From the NCBI GenBank assembly GCA_949130485.1, contig OX422187.1, forward strand, positions 868,001 through 932,000: a stretch of DNA of 64,000 nt. The letters are read 5' to 3'. The translations under genes and the position numbers were made by a program. Shown here piece after piece: positions 41,101-50,399 of this stretch. The stretch comes from Agelas oroides. Lineage: Eukaryota > Porifera > Demospongiae > Agelasida > Agelasidae. Within the stretch, counting starts at the first letter, position 1, and each line of letters opens with the position of its first letter. The notes under the pieces were generated by a model that worked only from the letters and a program-made list of their open reading frames with translations, was not told where the DNA came from and did not search any database.

Positions 41101-43075
41101 AGTAGCTGAGAAATGTGCATGTGGGAATCCATACTCTGGTGTAGCATTCTGGCAGTGGGTTGAAATGATATCAAAATCCAACAATGATGATAAGCCATCT
41201 CAGTTTTGGGCACAAACTTTGCTGTTCATACATTCGTATGTTGGCTATTATTTTGCAATAAGATCAAGTAACTGGTTACTACGTAATACATGTCTAAAAT
41301 TGATTTCCCCATTGTTTTTCGCCTACTCTCGGAACAAGTACGAAGAGTTAAGCATTACTGCACTGCATGATGCAATGACTATATCAGATGAATTTGGCAG
41401 TTACTTTTGTAATGGTGAATGGACTGTTAGCTATAGTGATAGACCTTATCATAACTTAGCACTAGATGAGGCACATGAGTGTGTGATAAATTGTCGACTA
41501 AAGCAAATAACTTCCCGGCCTTCATATTTCAGGCTTGTAGAACTGTCTAATTTCATGGCTTACTTGGATACAGTCGTTGGAGCCCTTCAAAAATTTCTGT
41601 TCCGAAGGCAGAGTAAACCACTATCTGAATATCAGAAGCGATTTGTGTGCCAACGAGCTACTCGTATCGATGAAATGATGTCAACTGTTGAGTTGTTCCA
41701 CTTTTCTTCTACTTCACGTCCACTTTGTAACATATTCTCTCCTAAACAAATCCAGTTAAGCAAAGCTACTGTTCATGATTTACTGAATGTAAGTGCAATT
41801 GGTAATGAAAGGATGTTCAACTACATAAACCAACACATTATAAAAGTAGATCCCATTTGTACCAAGCGGAACAAGAAACTATCTACATTTACACCAGTAC
41901 AAACAACTGTGCGAGAACAACGCACTAAAATCAACCAGCTCACAAACATTGTACAGAATGCAATGCAAGCTCTACAGCTGGGGGGTATCACAACTCAGAC
42001 TTCTCCTTTTCCACTGGCTATATCAGATATGGGTGGTAAGATGAGGATGGGTCAAAAAAGCAATTTTAGGGAAGCATTACTTAAAGAAAAGGAATTTAGG
42101 AAAATTTTTGTGCATAATTGTCCATATTTTGATATGTCACCTCTTCCGACTGAACTAGCAATCATAATAGACCTCCTATACTACATTCATATGCCTCCAC
42201 CACCAGATGTAGTTACATTTTTCGAGTATTTTTCTTTTCTGTGGGACTGTGTATTTGACAGGTATAAGAGATACTGCAAGTATTTGTATATAGTTATAGA
42301 CAAACCAGAGTATTTGCCCCCACCAAGAAAGCTGGTTCATGCATCTAGGAAAGAAAGGGCTGGTTCTCTTACATGCAGTGCATACATGGATCCTGAAATT
42401 AGCGACAGTAGTCCAATTCCCCATTGTCAAGCATACACTTCTCTTCTTTCTTCCTCCGAAACATTCAAATGTAAACTAATACAATACATAAGTAAGAAAA
42501 TGATTGAAAATGCATTAAGTACAATAACATCACATCAGCTTGTTGTAGTGATTGATTCCCCTGCTGTTCAACACCCTGTCATGGTAACTAACTCTACACT
42601 GTATAGCTACCCACAGAACAAGCATGGGGAGGCAGATTATGCTATATGGCACCATGCATTCTGCACTCCAGCTTCCAGTGTGCTAGTGGTTTCATGTGAC
42701 ACAGACACTTGGGTGTATGGGCTGGGGATATATGAAACCGGTTACTTAGGTGAAAAGACGGTGTATGTGCAACGGGGAAACACAGGAGAATTTGTAGATA
42801 TTAGTGGTGGTGTTGACATTATTTCTCAGCATCCCAAGGTACGAAATATACCCAATCCCGTATCTTCCTTAGTAGGTTTATATATCATCAGTGGTTGTGA
42901 TTATGTCAGTTCTTTTTTTGGGTTTTCTAAGGAGAAGTTTGTGAGAATACTTTTGGATAATGCTGAATATATTTGCAGTGGAGGTAGCCTACTTCATTCA
43001 CAGTTGGTTCATGATTGTCCATGTTGGCAGTTGCCGTGGGTCTGTGATCTTCTTCTGAGACCCCAGGAGTGGTAG
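38198..43075 (+). CDS. Giant intronless transposon-like protein: zinc clusters, GGDQ/PGDWH domain, PIN-like nuclease
   Basis: 1625 codons without an intron. Residues about 10-30 are hydrophobic and signal-like. About 200-430 carry several Cys clusters (CLSCALWEQSGC, HCIVCCDML, CQCAICSC, CKHCVLC). About 870-940 has VVIGGDQQTYAIMKNL then WYFAVPGDWHLLKL, a pattern I associate with DUF6589-type proteins of probable transposon origin. About 1445-1575 looks like a PIN/FEN-type nuclease: VVVIDSP, KHGEADYAIWHHA, VVSCDTDTWVYGL and GLYIISGCDYVSSFFGFSKE, supplying the expected acidic residues. The last ~34 residues are not the native end: they read antisense into an inverted segment beginning near 42974. 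The function is not established. The size, lack of introns and neighbouring repeats suggest a self-encoded mobile element gene. Terminal repeats were not found. An alternative start is M at 38231. Confidence 0.65.
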   Translation: MPISSQCRFVDMNRFFVCVLLLAVTVRGVFCNSTTGGGSTTPMLCGSSCSGDGSILQSSVFHSDNFGEQMVSLACKIFVTFSFAKSVGLYIELLRNMAYSNIFAQLRGSELHLLTNGPFPVALVIATIIMSIVPGSSAFPLTTSTTSSLSLLKRGANSTQSGNPGCTIGRKRKHTDEDGGAGDGNKNPKRGRKFIYHPEHTCLSCALWEQSGCDPNLEGFHNSNEKRHVGNDADELSKYASVGTQILLSPDSCICRACHSDLQRNYKLGGIPRWLKIKQEFYHASTAPPKHCIVCCDMLTSKSRTCMCIEVSQWGPSCWYGTDPRDLHLWKQYLTKSGDIDHVIPSTTNSVCKQHMRRIRDVVASCQCAICSCKNSEHEWNFAGHLTEDISCLQEYFDLERNCVHHSWVCKHCVLCFSNAEQLATRISEDINSPNPVLAKRAELIEKALMTVRNNGCIYVPQLTSHFKTFLIEQGKTLNEICKSCKAFSKYLDVLCTKAGFSAFCKSNKLGKLIFNDKVFGNKAVDHVYNLHVQHWKLECRNNELESTYISPNRLQTMIKEQVSKFPAGSNFDYRQLLDCDGSVDESKLDGYYSADLVKFVDTVTTSDSSKSGHKHSELYSDTRKIRIKMIIALLCFTMNPTRCFIQTLLGLVCYSFGMRDGGFDILNTCGVTCSVDHIRRHGHFWSNQRNAIDELDKSKFWRLTIDNLDFKIKYAKNIGTTALNGVKKMLNLITGQVSTRTHEIIRNAQPATSLLTALARKALEHTTFVPISHKITENDFKLHRDSCEDFYYLSFSKSTFASTMERLYTTPMQAKENFILSLQKYMPHWTPKQSDHIVYATIEEAQAGNVGDVEKYLTKLKQDLKIGEEDFPTRVVIGGDQQTYAIMKNLQRKYPARFSWYFAVPGDWHLLKLVSEVLRDMLWDGGLREFSYKCGQKSIPKQWQDIHLLLLATYESLLRKATIEFLEVAEKCACGNPYSGVAFWQWVEMISKSNNDDKPSQFWAQTLLFIHSYVGYYFAIRSSNWLLRNTCLKLISPLFFAYSRNKYEELSITALHDAMTISDEFGSYFCNGEWTVSYSDRPYHNLALDEAHECVINCRLKQITSRPSYFRLVELSNFMAYLDTVVGALQKFLFRRQSKPLSEYQKRFVCQRATRIDEMMSTVELFHFSSTSRPLCNIFSPKQIQLSKATVHDLLNVSAIGNERMFNYINQHIIKVDPICTKRNKKLSTFTPVQTTVREQRTKINQLTNIVQNAMQALQLGGITTQTSPFPLAISDMGGKMRMGQKSNFREALLKEKEFRKIFVHNCPYFDMSPLPTELAIIIDLLYYIHMPPPPDVVTFFEYFSFLWDCVFDRYKRYCKYLYIVIDKPEYLPPPRKLVHASRKERAGSLTCSAYMDPEISDSSPIPHCQAYTSLLSSSETFKCKLIQYISKKMIENALSTITSHQLVVVIDSPAVQHPVMVTNSTLYSYPQNKHGEADYAIWHHAFCTPASSVLVVSCDTDTWVYGLGIYETGYLGEKTVYVQRGNTGEFVDISGGVDIISQHPKVRNIPNPVSSLVGLYIISGCDYVSSFFGFSKEKFVRILLDNAEYICSGGSLLHSQLVHDCPCWQLPWVCDLLLRPQEW

Positions 43076-43679
43076 TAGTTGCAGTGATGGAGGCAGATTT
43101 ACTATGATTACTACCTAAGTTATGTGGATTTTGACAATTTATGCAAGTACATCTTGCTGAACATGGCACACAGCTTAAGTAACAAGAACACCTCCCTGTA
43201 CAACCACTTTTTTTACATCGACATTGTGTACGTTTGGTTGGATTATGGTTAGCAGTACTGGTCATTTCATCCCAGGCTATTTCAATGCCAGACTCAGTGT
43301 CGTTCCACCCATAATTAGCATGGTTATTGAGATCAGAACACCCCTCTTCCCTAATGCTGTAAGCTAATTTTAATACATAGTTAGCCCTAAGCCAGTGATT
43401 TGTTATAGCACCATAGGAAGGCAACAGTTTGGCCTCATAGTAGCGTGTAACTTTACTGACGCGGAAGGTTACTTGTCTGATGAACTCATACCAATCAACC
43501 AGAGTTTTCATTTGGTGGTCACTAGGCAGTCCTACCCACTGCAGAAACTGCTTGCTTTCTAAAGAGTCAGCAAAGTTTGTGATTGTGGTATGTACATGGG
43601 AAATAGTTTTATGCCTAAAGAAGTCTTTGTGTCTATAAAAGTACATGGAACATATTAATCTTATAAAAGAGTCTTTACT
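42974..43679 (-). pseudogene. Inverted 3' part of the giant transposon-like gene
   Basis: The minus strand is open across this interval (longest frame 43718-42927). It encodes what such proteins carry after a PIN-like domain: ISKDSFIRLICSMYFYRHKD, then YEAKLLPSYGAITNHWLRAN, then a Cys-rich tail (CRCKKSGCTGRCSCYLSC, CSARCTCINCQN). The plus-strand acidic tail resumes right after it. Joining 42973 to the reverse complement from 43679 keeps the frame; the other junction is correct to within about one base. So this is an inversion in place, not an independent antisense gene. Confidence 0.6.
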
Positions 43680-43919
43680 AATGGTGCTATCAAGGTGGTT
43701 TACGTTGAGGAAGAGCAAAACGAAAGTACAGATTCTGAGGAAGATGACACAGAAGAGGGAGAGGATGAACAGGATAACAAAGATGATGAAGAGGCTGAAT
43801 ATGAAGAGAATGCAGAGTTGCAGTATGATGATGGCGTGATAACACTTTTACATGTTTCATTTGAGGATATGAACAGTGAACACTATGGAAGTGACTTTGA
43901 GGATGCAGACATTCTTTAG
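43680..43919 (+). CDS. Acidic C-terminal tail of the giant protein
   Basis: Plus-strand frame NGAIKVVYVEEEQNESTDSE followed by an Asp/Glu-rich run and ending HYGSDFEDADIL, stop at 43919. Lies beyond the inverted segment and in the orientation of the main ORF. It lacks its own start and is best read as the original end of the 38198 gene. Confidence 0.55.
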   Translation, partial: NGAIKVVYVEEEQNESTDSEEDDTEEGEDEQDNKDDEEAEYEENAELQYDDGVITLLHVSFEDMNSEHYGSDFEDADIL

Positions 43920-45351
43920 CCCCTAAATGGCACTAAATATATATCAATACATAGAACAAACACATTGAAAAACAAAAAACAACAACAAAAAACAACAACA
44001 ACAACAACAACAAAAAAAACAACAAACAATCAGTGTTTATGTACTGTCAGTCTGTTGTCCATGTATGCTTGGTGATGTGTGTTTGTGTGTGTGTGCTTGT
44101 CAGGTTTTATTGTCTTTTACGCTGTAATGTTTGCAAATTGTGTTCTTGTAATTATGTTTTATACATAAGATGTGTGTGATTATTGTGTTTCAATGCATAC
44201 AATGTGTGTATGTGTAGTGCTCTGCACTGCACTGAGTACTTCCCAGTGGAGATGTATGTTGCATACTATGTATGCAGTTCTGTGGTCATTACTTTTGTAA
44301 CGTAGCCATACTGTTCACACTATGTGATGTTTAACTATAGCTCTTTATCCTTTTGTACACCATGCTCCAAGATGCTCAATGAACTAAGCATGTTCGTTAA
44401 CATGGCTTCACCTATACTACACCTGCCGCCATGAACCTATGTACTGTCCATGAGTGAACAGCAAATACAGCACCATTTTTCCTGACTCATTGATGAATGA
44501 TATACATGCAGTAACATATATGTACACAGATTGGATATCGATTGCTTCCACTGACACAGCAGTGACATTTATGCACACAGATTGGATATCAATTGCTTCC
44601 ACTGACACGGCAGTGACATTTATGCACACAGATTGGATATTGATTGCATCAGCGGACTTTGCAATTATGTGAATTTGCATCTATGTTATTCCAGTCAAAT
44701 TGAAACAACAACCACACAAAACCATTCCGCAGTTTGAGTTCAACTCCTCATGGTAAACAACTGAGACAATTATGTTGTCACCCACAGGAAAGCAAACAAA
44801 AAGAAACTCTGAAAAGAGTCAGTGGACTTGTAAGCAAATGAAGTGGCAATCTCAATTAATGCAGTGAGTGTAACTGTTACAGTTATACCAGAAAACATGC
44901 AACAAAGATGCTTAAATTGTTTGGTAAACTTGTATGCAGTCACCCACGGCAAGCAAATGGCAGTCACAAAATGGTCCAACAACCCAGTGGGCTTGCATAT
45001 ATGCACAGCGGCAATTTTTAATAGATCTGCCAATGTGAGAAAAGTGAGACAAATTGCTTGAATTGAGTGAATGGACTTACAACTTCAATGTCATAAATTA
45101 TTTTGAATTTAAACTCTTCACATCTTTGATCAAGACATTGTGGAAAAAATAGGTTGTCTGCTTCAGTACTTGTAGTTTCATACACTATTATGTCATACAC
45201 TACGCTGTTTTGTCAAAGTTATTCCACTTCATATTACATTTTATGTCTGGGAGTCATGTACTGTGCATGGTAAATTACAGCAGTTACCACACAATCATTT
45301 AATATTTATGCTTTAATATGCTGACAAAAATGCTGACCTACCAGTATGCAC
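43920..45351. other. 3' flank, CAA repeat and small tandem repeats, no gene
   Basis: (CAA)n with interruptions at 43970-44030. A 51-bp unit (GATTGGATATCAATTGCTTC...) repeats about three times at 44515-44665. The rest is AT-rich without coding signal. Could include the 3' end of the element encoding the giant ORF. Confidence 0.5.
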
Positions 45352-45359
45352 AATGAAGC

Positions 45360-46547
45360 GGCTGTCAATAATCACTGGACTGGACTACTGGAATGGACTA
45401 CTGGAATGGACTACTGGACTGACCTTTTTTGTGCTAAAAATCATTTTTATGGCCTATAATGAGATTTTCCTGCCAGTACATGCATTATATAGGTTTCTGG
45501 CATGAATCTGTTTCTGCAGCAAGTGCAATACAGCCAGTTCAACAACTGCCAGCATTCGTAATATAGACACAGATTAGTGTCTTACTTGGTCACTTGAGAC
45601 GGTAGCACATAAGCTGGGTTGATACCTCAGTTCCTGGTTGAGAAGAGTGATCATGTTCACTGCTGGTAGGTACCACAGTCATGTATGCTTCAGGATACCG
45701 TCAATGAGTGATCATGTTCACTGCTGGTAGGTACCACAGTCATGTATGCTTCAGGATACCGTCAATGAGTGATCATGTTCACTGCTGGTAGGTACCACAG
45801 TCATGTATGCTTCAGGATACCGTCAATGAGTGATCATGTTCACTGCTGGTAGGTACCACAGTCATGTATGCTTCAGGATACCGTCAATGAGTGATCATGT
45901 TCACTGCTGGTAGGTACCACAGTCATGTATGCTTCAGGATACCGTCAATGAGTGAGAATGTGTAAGCAGCTACCTGCCAGAGCAACTGTGATCTTCGATT
46001 TCTAGAACCAGAGTAAACCTACATTGCACTCATAGGCGGTTCCACACCCGGGCAAGCCCGGGCATTGCCCAGGTAAAATTCTGATCACTATATTGCGCAG
46101 AAACACAGCTGTAACATAGCAGCTCCGCCACGCGTGTTGTCTGCCCGGGTCTGGCAGCTCTGCAACTGGCACTGGTTGCACTATACTCTACTATCTACGC
46201 AATAGCCTTGTACTCATGACTTTTCCCCCTCCCAAGAGCCTTGGGTATGGAGCTATTCATGCTAGAACCGAGCTATCACACGAGTTGGACACATGCAGGC
46301 TGCCTTCTCTTGTAGCAATAACAATAACATGATCTTCACTTTAACTTTAAGTCTGTTGTTTAAGAAATATGTGTGGTCCTGTGATAGATGAAGCTATTAC
46401 TGATTGACCTAAAGCAGGATGCAGTTTTACAGGTAAGGGAATCTCATTATAGGCCATAAAAATGATTTTTAGTGCAAAAAAGGTCAGTCCAGTAGTCCAT
46501 TCCAGTAGTCCATTCCAGTAGTCCAGTCCAGTGATTATTGACAGCCC
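45360..46547. mobile_element. 1188-bp TIR element with 8-bp target duplication
   Basis: About 110-bp inverted ends, starting GGCTGTCAATAATCACTGGA. They contain three tandem GGACTACTGGAAT words and extend to TTTTTATGGCCTATAATGAG. AATGAAGC flanks both sides (45352-45359, 46548-46555), suggesting a hAT-type origin. No ORF. The centre is dominated by a 61-bp minisatellite. Confidence 0.75.
45648..45955 (+). repeat. 61-bp minisatellite, 5 copies
   Basis: Near-perfect units GATCATGTTCACTGCTGGTA, GGTACCACAGTCATGTATGC, TTCAGGATACCGTCAATGAGT inside the TIR element. Confidence 0.92.
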
Positions 46548-46555
46548 AATGAAGC

Positions 46556-47127
46556 CCCACCATCTATTTCAGAATTTTCAGTAGAAATATAGTAACTGTA
46601 GAACTCACATTGGCTTCTTTGCAGTGATGATCTGACAGCTACGTGTTCCCGGAAAACAATTACAACTTACAAGGCTGTAAACATGTTGGGTTACGTAATG
46701 TAAACTATTGGTTTACACTAAATAAACTTTTGGGTGTACACCTTGTAAATGCTAATCTGATTTGTGTGGTGGAATAAAATGTATGGAAGCCCTGAGGTCT
46801 GCGTGTAGACTGCATAATATTCTCACCCCTACCTAGCGCGGATCGGTTTCAGGGTAGTAAAAAGTATCCGTCCTGGGGTTGGTTGGGTCTCACGTGTGCG
46901 ACTACGCAAGAGGCTACCACGCCGTCTGCTGTAAATTTCATGGGTGGAAAATTTCATGACACCCGGGTGACCCACGAAAATAACGAAAATTAGCACCCCA
47001 CGGAAGTAACCCGCTATACGGTATCCTCACCACACACACCCACATCCGCACTCCACAGACATACACACACACTCACATCCCTCCCCCCTCCACATATCCA
47101 CACCCACACACACACACACCTACACAC
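46556..47127. other. No gene recognised; (CA)n-rich right part
   Basis: Unique sequence up to 47030, then ACAC-rich microsatellite sequence leading into the last visible exon of the next minus-strand gene. Confidence 0.5.
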
Positions 47128-50100
47128 CTCATCAGTGATCCCAGGCACCTGCAACAAATCTCGAACTCCGTGGGTCTCAAACATTCCCTTGCAGTGCGTC
47201 AACTCCAAGTGTAGGAGCAAGCTGTCTAGACTAGTCTCGACACCATTGACAGCAGCTGCCTGTCTGTCACCTGGTTGTGGTGTCTCTCCTCTCGTCTCCA
47301 CCTTCATACTATACACATTCTCAATCATACGCACCACAGCCTCAACATGGGGAATTAGCTGTGGGTAGGTCTGTGGAGAGGGGGGAGGGGGAAAGGGAAG
47401 GGGGAAGAGGAAAGGGAAGGGGGAAGAGGAAGGGGGAGGGAGAAGAGGAGGGGGAGGAGGGAGGAGGGGGATGTGGAGGAGGAGGAGAGGAGGAGGAGGA
47501 GCAGAGGGAGAAGAGACAAAAAGAGGGGAATAAAAAGGGATGGGAAGAGAGAGATGCATGTGCTAACATGGAGGTGGAGGTGTGGCTTACTGTGATGGCA
47601 TGTTGGACTTTTGTTCCTGACAGTCCCATACACAACTGCTTGGGAGGAAGAGTGCACTGCACGGTGTTACTGCTGGGTCCTGGGGGAGGGAAGGGGAGGG
47701 GGAGAGAGGGAGAGGAAAGGAGAGGAAAGGAGAGGAAGAGGAAGGGACGGGAACCAAGACAGGTAGCAAGTCAACCTGATGCTCCACTTGTACTCAACTG
47801 CTCCACTGCTTACTCTCTCCACCACACACACCCTCCACCCCTCCCACACCCACCCTAACCCCCACTCATCCAACCCTCCCACACCCACCTGTTTCTTCCT
47901 CTTCCTCCCTATAGCTGGAATCAACTACTTCCACATACGAACCGTCAGTGTCAGGGTGTGTAAGATGGGACTCCTCACTAGCACCATCCTCCTCCTCTCC
48001 ACTCTCACTCTCGTCCAAGTTGATGATGACTGTGGATCGATACACCGTTGGGTCTATGACACGCTCTGGCTTGCCCATGCTCAAGATGAGAGAAGACTCG
48101 TTTGCGTCAGCCATGGAGTCTGACGTTATGTTTACGATGTCGTCTCGACTTTCATCCTCCATGTAAGAGGATTCCTCAACATCACTTCTTGTCTCATCTC
48201 CCGAGGATACAGATTGATCGGTAGAGTTATCACTTTTGTCAGTAACTACTACCGCACGACTTTCACTGGCATCATCTACAAAACATTGCAGGGGAAGAGA
48301 AATCAATGAGAGAAAAACAGGGACTATAGTGAATACTGTAAACACAGATGTGTACCATGGCTCTATAACCTATACTAAAATGGCCCTGTATGGCCACAGA
48401 GTGCAGGCATATTACCACCAATAGCCTGGATGCTACACAGGGTGCAGAATGTGTATGAGTTATATATACCAGGCCTCATTAGCCGTGCTGGAGATGGAAA
48501 CATGCAAATAAACAGTCAGGGTGGCTGGCCTTGCATAGCGGGATTTAGGGCAAATTGCCTCAGCTGGCAATACCTCACATTTGATGGTACAAGAAGTTAA
48601 GAAGACACTGGGTTTGATCTCCAGCAACCATTTTTTTGTTTCCTCTTTTTTGTTTCTTTGTTTGTTTGTTTGTTTGTACTTTTGTCTTGTTCACGTTCTA
48701 GCACTGCTGACTCGCATGAACTTACGTACATTCCTCTTCGGAAGAGCTCGACTCTTCAGCCATGGGGAGTTGAAGCACCTTGTGTCGCGAAGCTCTGACT
48801 ATATAGCTTTCAGCTCTTAGCTTGATAGCATGCAGCTCCCAGAGACTGTCAACGTGGACAAGAGATTGACGTTGTGCATTGCAAGTTTAGCTATATGGGG
48901 GACTCATTAAGGTTGTGGGATATTGTGAACCCAAAGTGCTGTAGCTTAGCCGTGGTATCGTACTGTCAAGGTTGTGTTCTCTTACCAGCTTTTGTAGCCA
49001 TCTTCTTGCTCTTCTCCAGTGGGTGAGGGTCAGCATTCTCCTTCTCAGCCTGCAACAAGAAAGATGGCAGTCTTGTTTTCCTCAACAGCAAACAACCAAA
49101 GAGTTGGGCCTGGAATGGAGGGTACATGGCCATGTGTACCGTACCTCCTTGATATCAAGGGACCCGCACCACATCTTGCTTTCTCTCACAGTACAGAAGT
49201 ATTGGATCCTACGAGAGAGGAGATGAGAGAAACACTTGAGCACAAGATACAACCACCAGCACACCCATACAGGTCTGCAGGAGTGTCCAAACTTCTTAGC
49301 TTCAAACATGTCGTGTATACTCCCTATTTGTTTCCCGTCCGCAATAGAGTGTGTGCATTTGACTGCATGGTTGGGCTATTCATGGTCTCTGGCAGCATGG
49401 CGTAAATGAGTGCCTATTGTCACGAGCTAGCATAGCACAAGTGGATCATGCGTGCTCACTCATTTGGGTTCTTTTTGCTCCACACGCACAGTCCCACCAG
49501 TGCACCATGCTGAGGACACTGCATGACAGGCAACCTATGTACACCAGAGAACAACAGTACAGGATTACACTCCCTCCTCTTTTTTCACGGTGTTGGAGGA
49601 ATGAGACCAGGCCCTCCACCCATATCCTTTGTGCTGTTCTTCTGTGTACGTGTATCCTTGTGAGGGCTTTAAATAGCACACTAGGTCATCTGTTCAAGTA
49701 TTCCACAGCTTCTCAAGACTCCAGATGTTCACATGGCTGCGTTGACTTGCAACAAACTCACTCTCAAGTTCAGTGTCCACATATTGAAAATTGCCTCCCC
49801 CCCCCCCCCCCCCCCCCCAAGGGTTCCTAGTCTTTTCCTATTCTTCTACCCTTTCACTTCAGTGTATTAGTTAACACAAACCAAAAACTTGAGGGGAGAG
49901 TCCTGCAAATTAAGCTATTGCTGCAGGGCAAATGCATGTGCTAGCTACATGTGTGTAGGGGCTTGTGGATGCGTGCAGTTGTGTGTGGTTCTGTGTGCGT
50001 GCGCACAAACACTCCTCAGTCTACTCACTTCACTTCTTTCACGAAGGTGCACTGCTCTCTGGAAGGTTTGGGACACAGGTAGAGGCCTGAAGGAGGAACA

Positions 50101-50160
50101 GAACGGGCATACTTATTGTAAACAGCAAACATAGACTCACAATTCAGTCCTCTACTTACC
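47128..50160 (-). CDS. Unrecognised multi-exon gene: Cys motif, acidic exon, SAM-like end
   Basis: Minus-strand exons with matching phases: an exon ending at 50160 (its 5' end is unclear), then 50086-50034, 49049-48986, 48275-47889, 47679-47591 and 47370-47128. The first two join across ERVKCNH|G LYLCPKPSREQCTFVKE, a CPKP..QC spacing reminiscent of GRF-type zinc fingers. Exon 4 is 128 codons of acidic, Ser-rich, probably disordered protein. The last exon has YPQLIPHVEAVVRMIENVYS and, after a variable linker, SLLLHLELTHCKGMFETHGV then LLQVPGITDE, which resembles the start of a SAM domain. I do not recognise the family. More exons are expected on both sides; the donor after 47128 is GTGTGT. Real coding is supported by five consistent splice junctions. 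Confidence 0.5.
47375..47530 (+). repeat. Purine-rich (GGA) tract
   Basis: About 150 bp of almost pure A/G in an intron; a second, shorter tract lies at 47682-47750. Long frames across them on both strands are compositional. Confidence 0.85.
48286..48985. other. Intron, no features except poly-T/(TTTG)n
   Basis: Intron of the gene above; contains (GTTT)n near 48655-48675. Confidence 0.5.
49797..49818. repeat. Poly-C tract
   Basis: 22 consecutive C in an intron. Confidence 0.9.
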
Positions 50161-50235
50161 GTGGTTGCACTTTACTCTCTCCATATTCAGACCATATTTT
50201 TGGAGTCCTTCCCAGCAGACAGCAGAGAGCACTCA

Positions 50236-50335
50236 TGTACGAATGTCCCGCGATTTTCGAATTTGGACGCGGTTTTTACGGAAATAAGCTACGTATACTT
50301 CCGTGTTATCAGGCTTGACTTTAACCCCTACTGTA
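50236..50335 (-). repeat. Repeat copy shared with 53306-53395, inverted
   Basis: The reverse complement reads GGTTAAAGTCAAGCCTGATA then ACACGGAAGTATACG and TTTTTACGG..GCGTCCAAATTCGAAAATCGCG. It matches 53306-53395 with few differences and one small indel. It directly follows the first visible exon of the preceding gene. Confidence 0.75.
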
Positions 50336-50373
50336 CGCTTGCCTGCTGCATGATTATACCGCAGATGTGCTTG

Positions 50374-50394
50374 CACACACACACACACACACAC
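50374..50394. repeat. (CA)n microsatellite
   Basis: About ten CA units. Confidence 0.9.
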
Positions 50395-50399
50395 GGAAA

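Noticed and set aside
42927-43718. Independent antisense gene of 263 codons overlapping the giant ORF
   Set aside because: Its content is the expected continuation of the plus-strand protein and the plus strand resumes after it, so an inversion explains it better.
47014-47858. Long Pro/Ser- or Gly/Glu-rich frames
   Set aside because: Read through purine/pyrimidine tracts and introns; splice-consistent exons on the minus strand explain the real coding.
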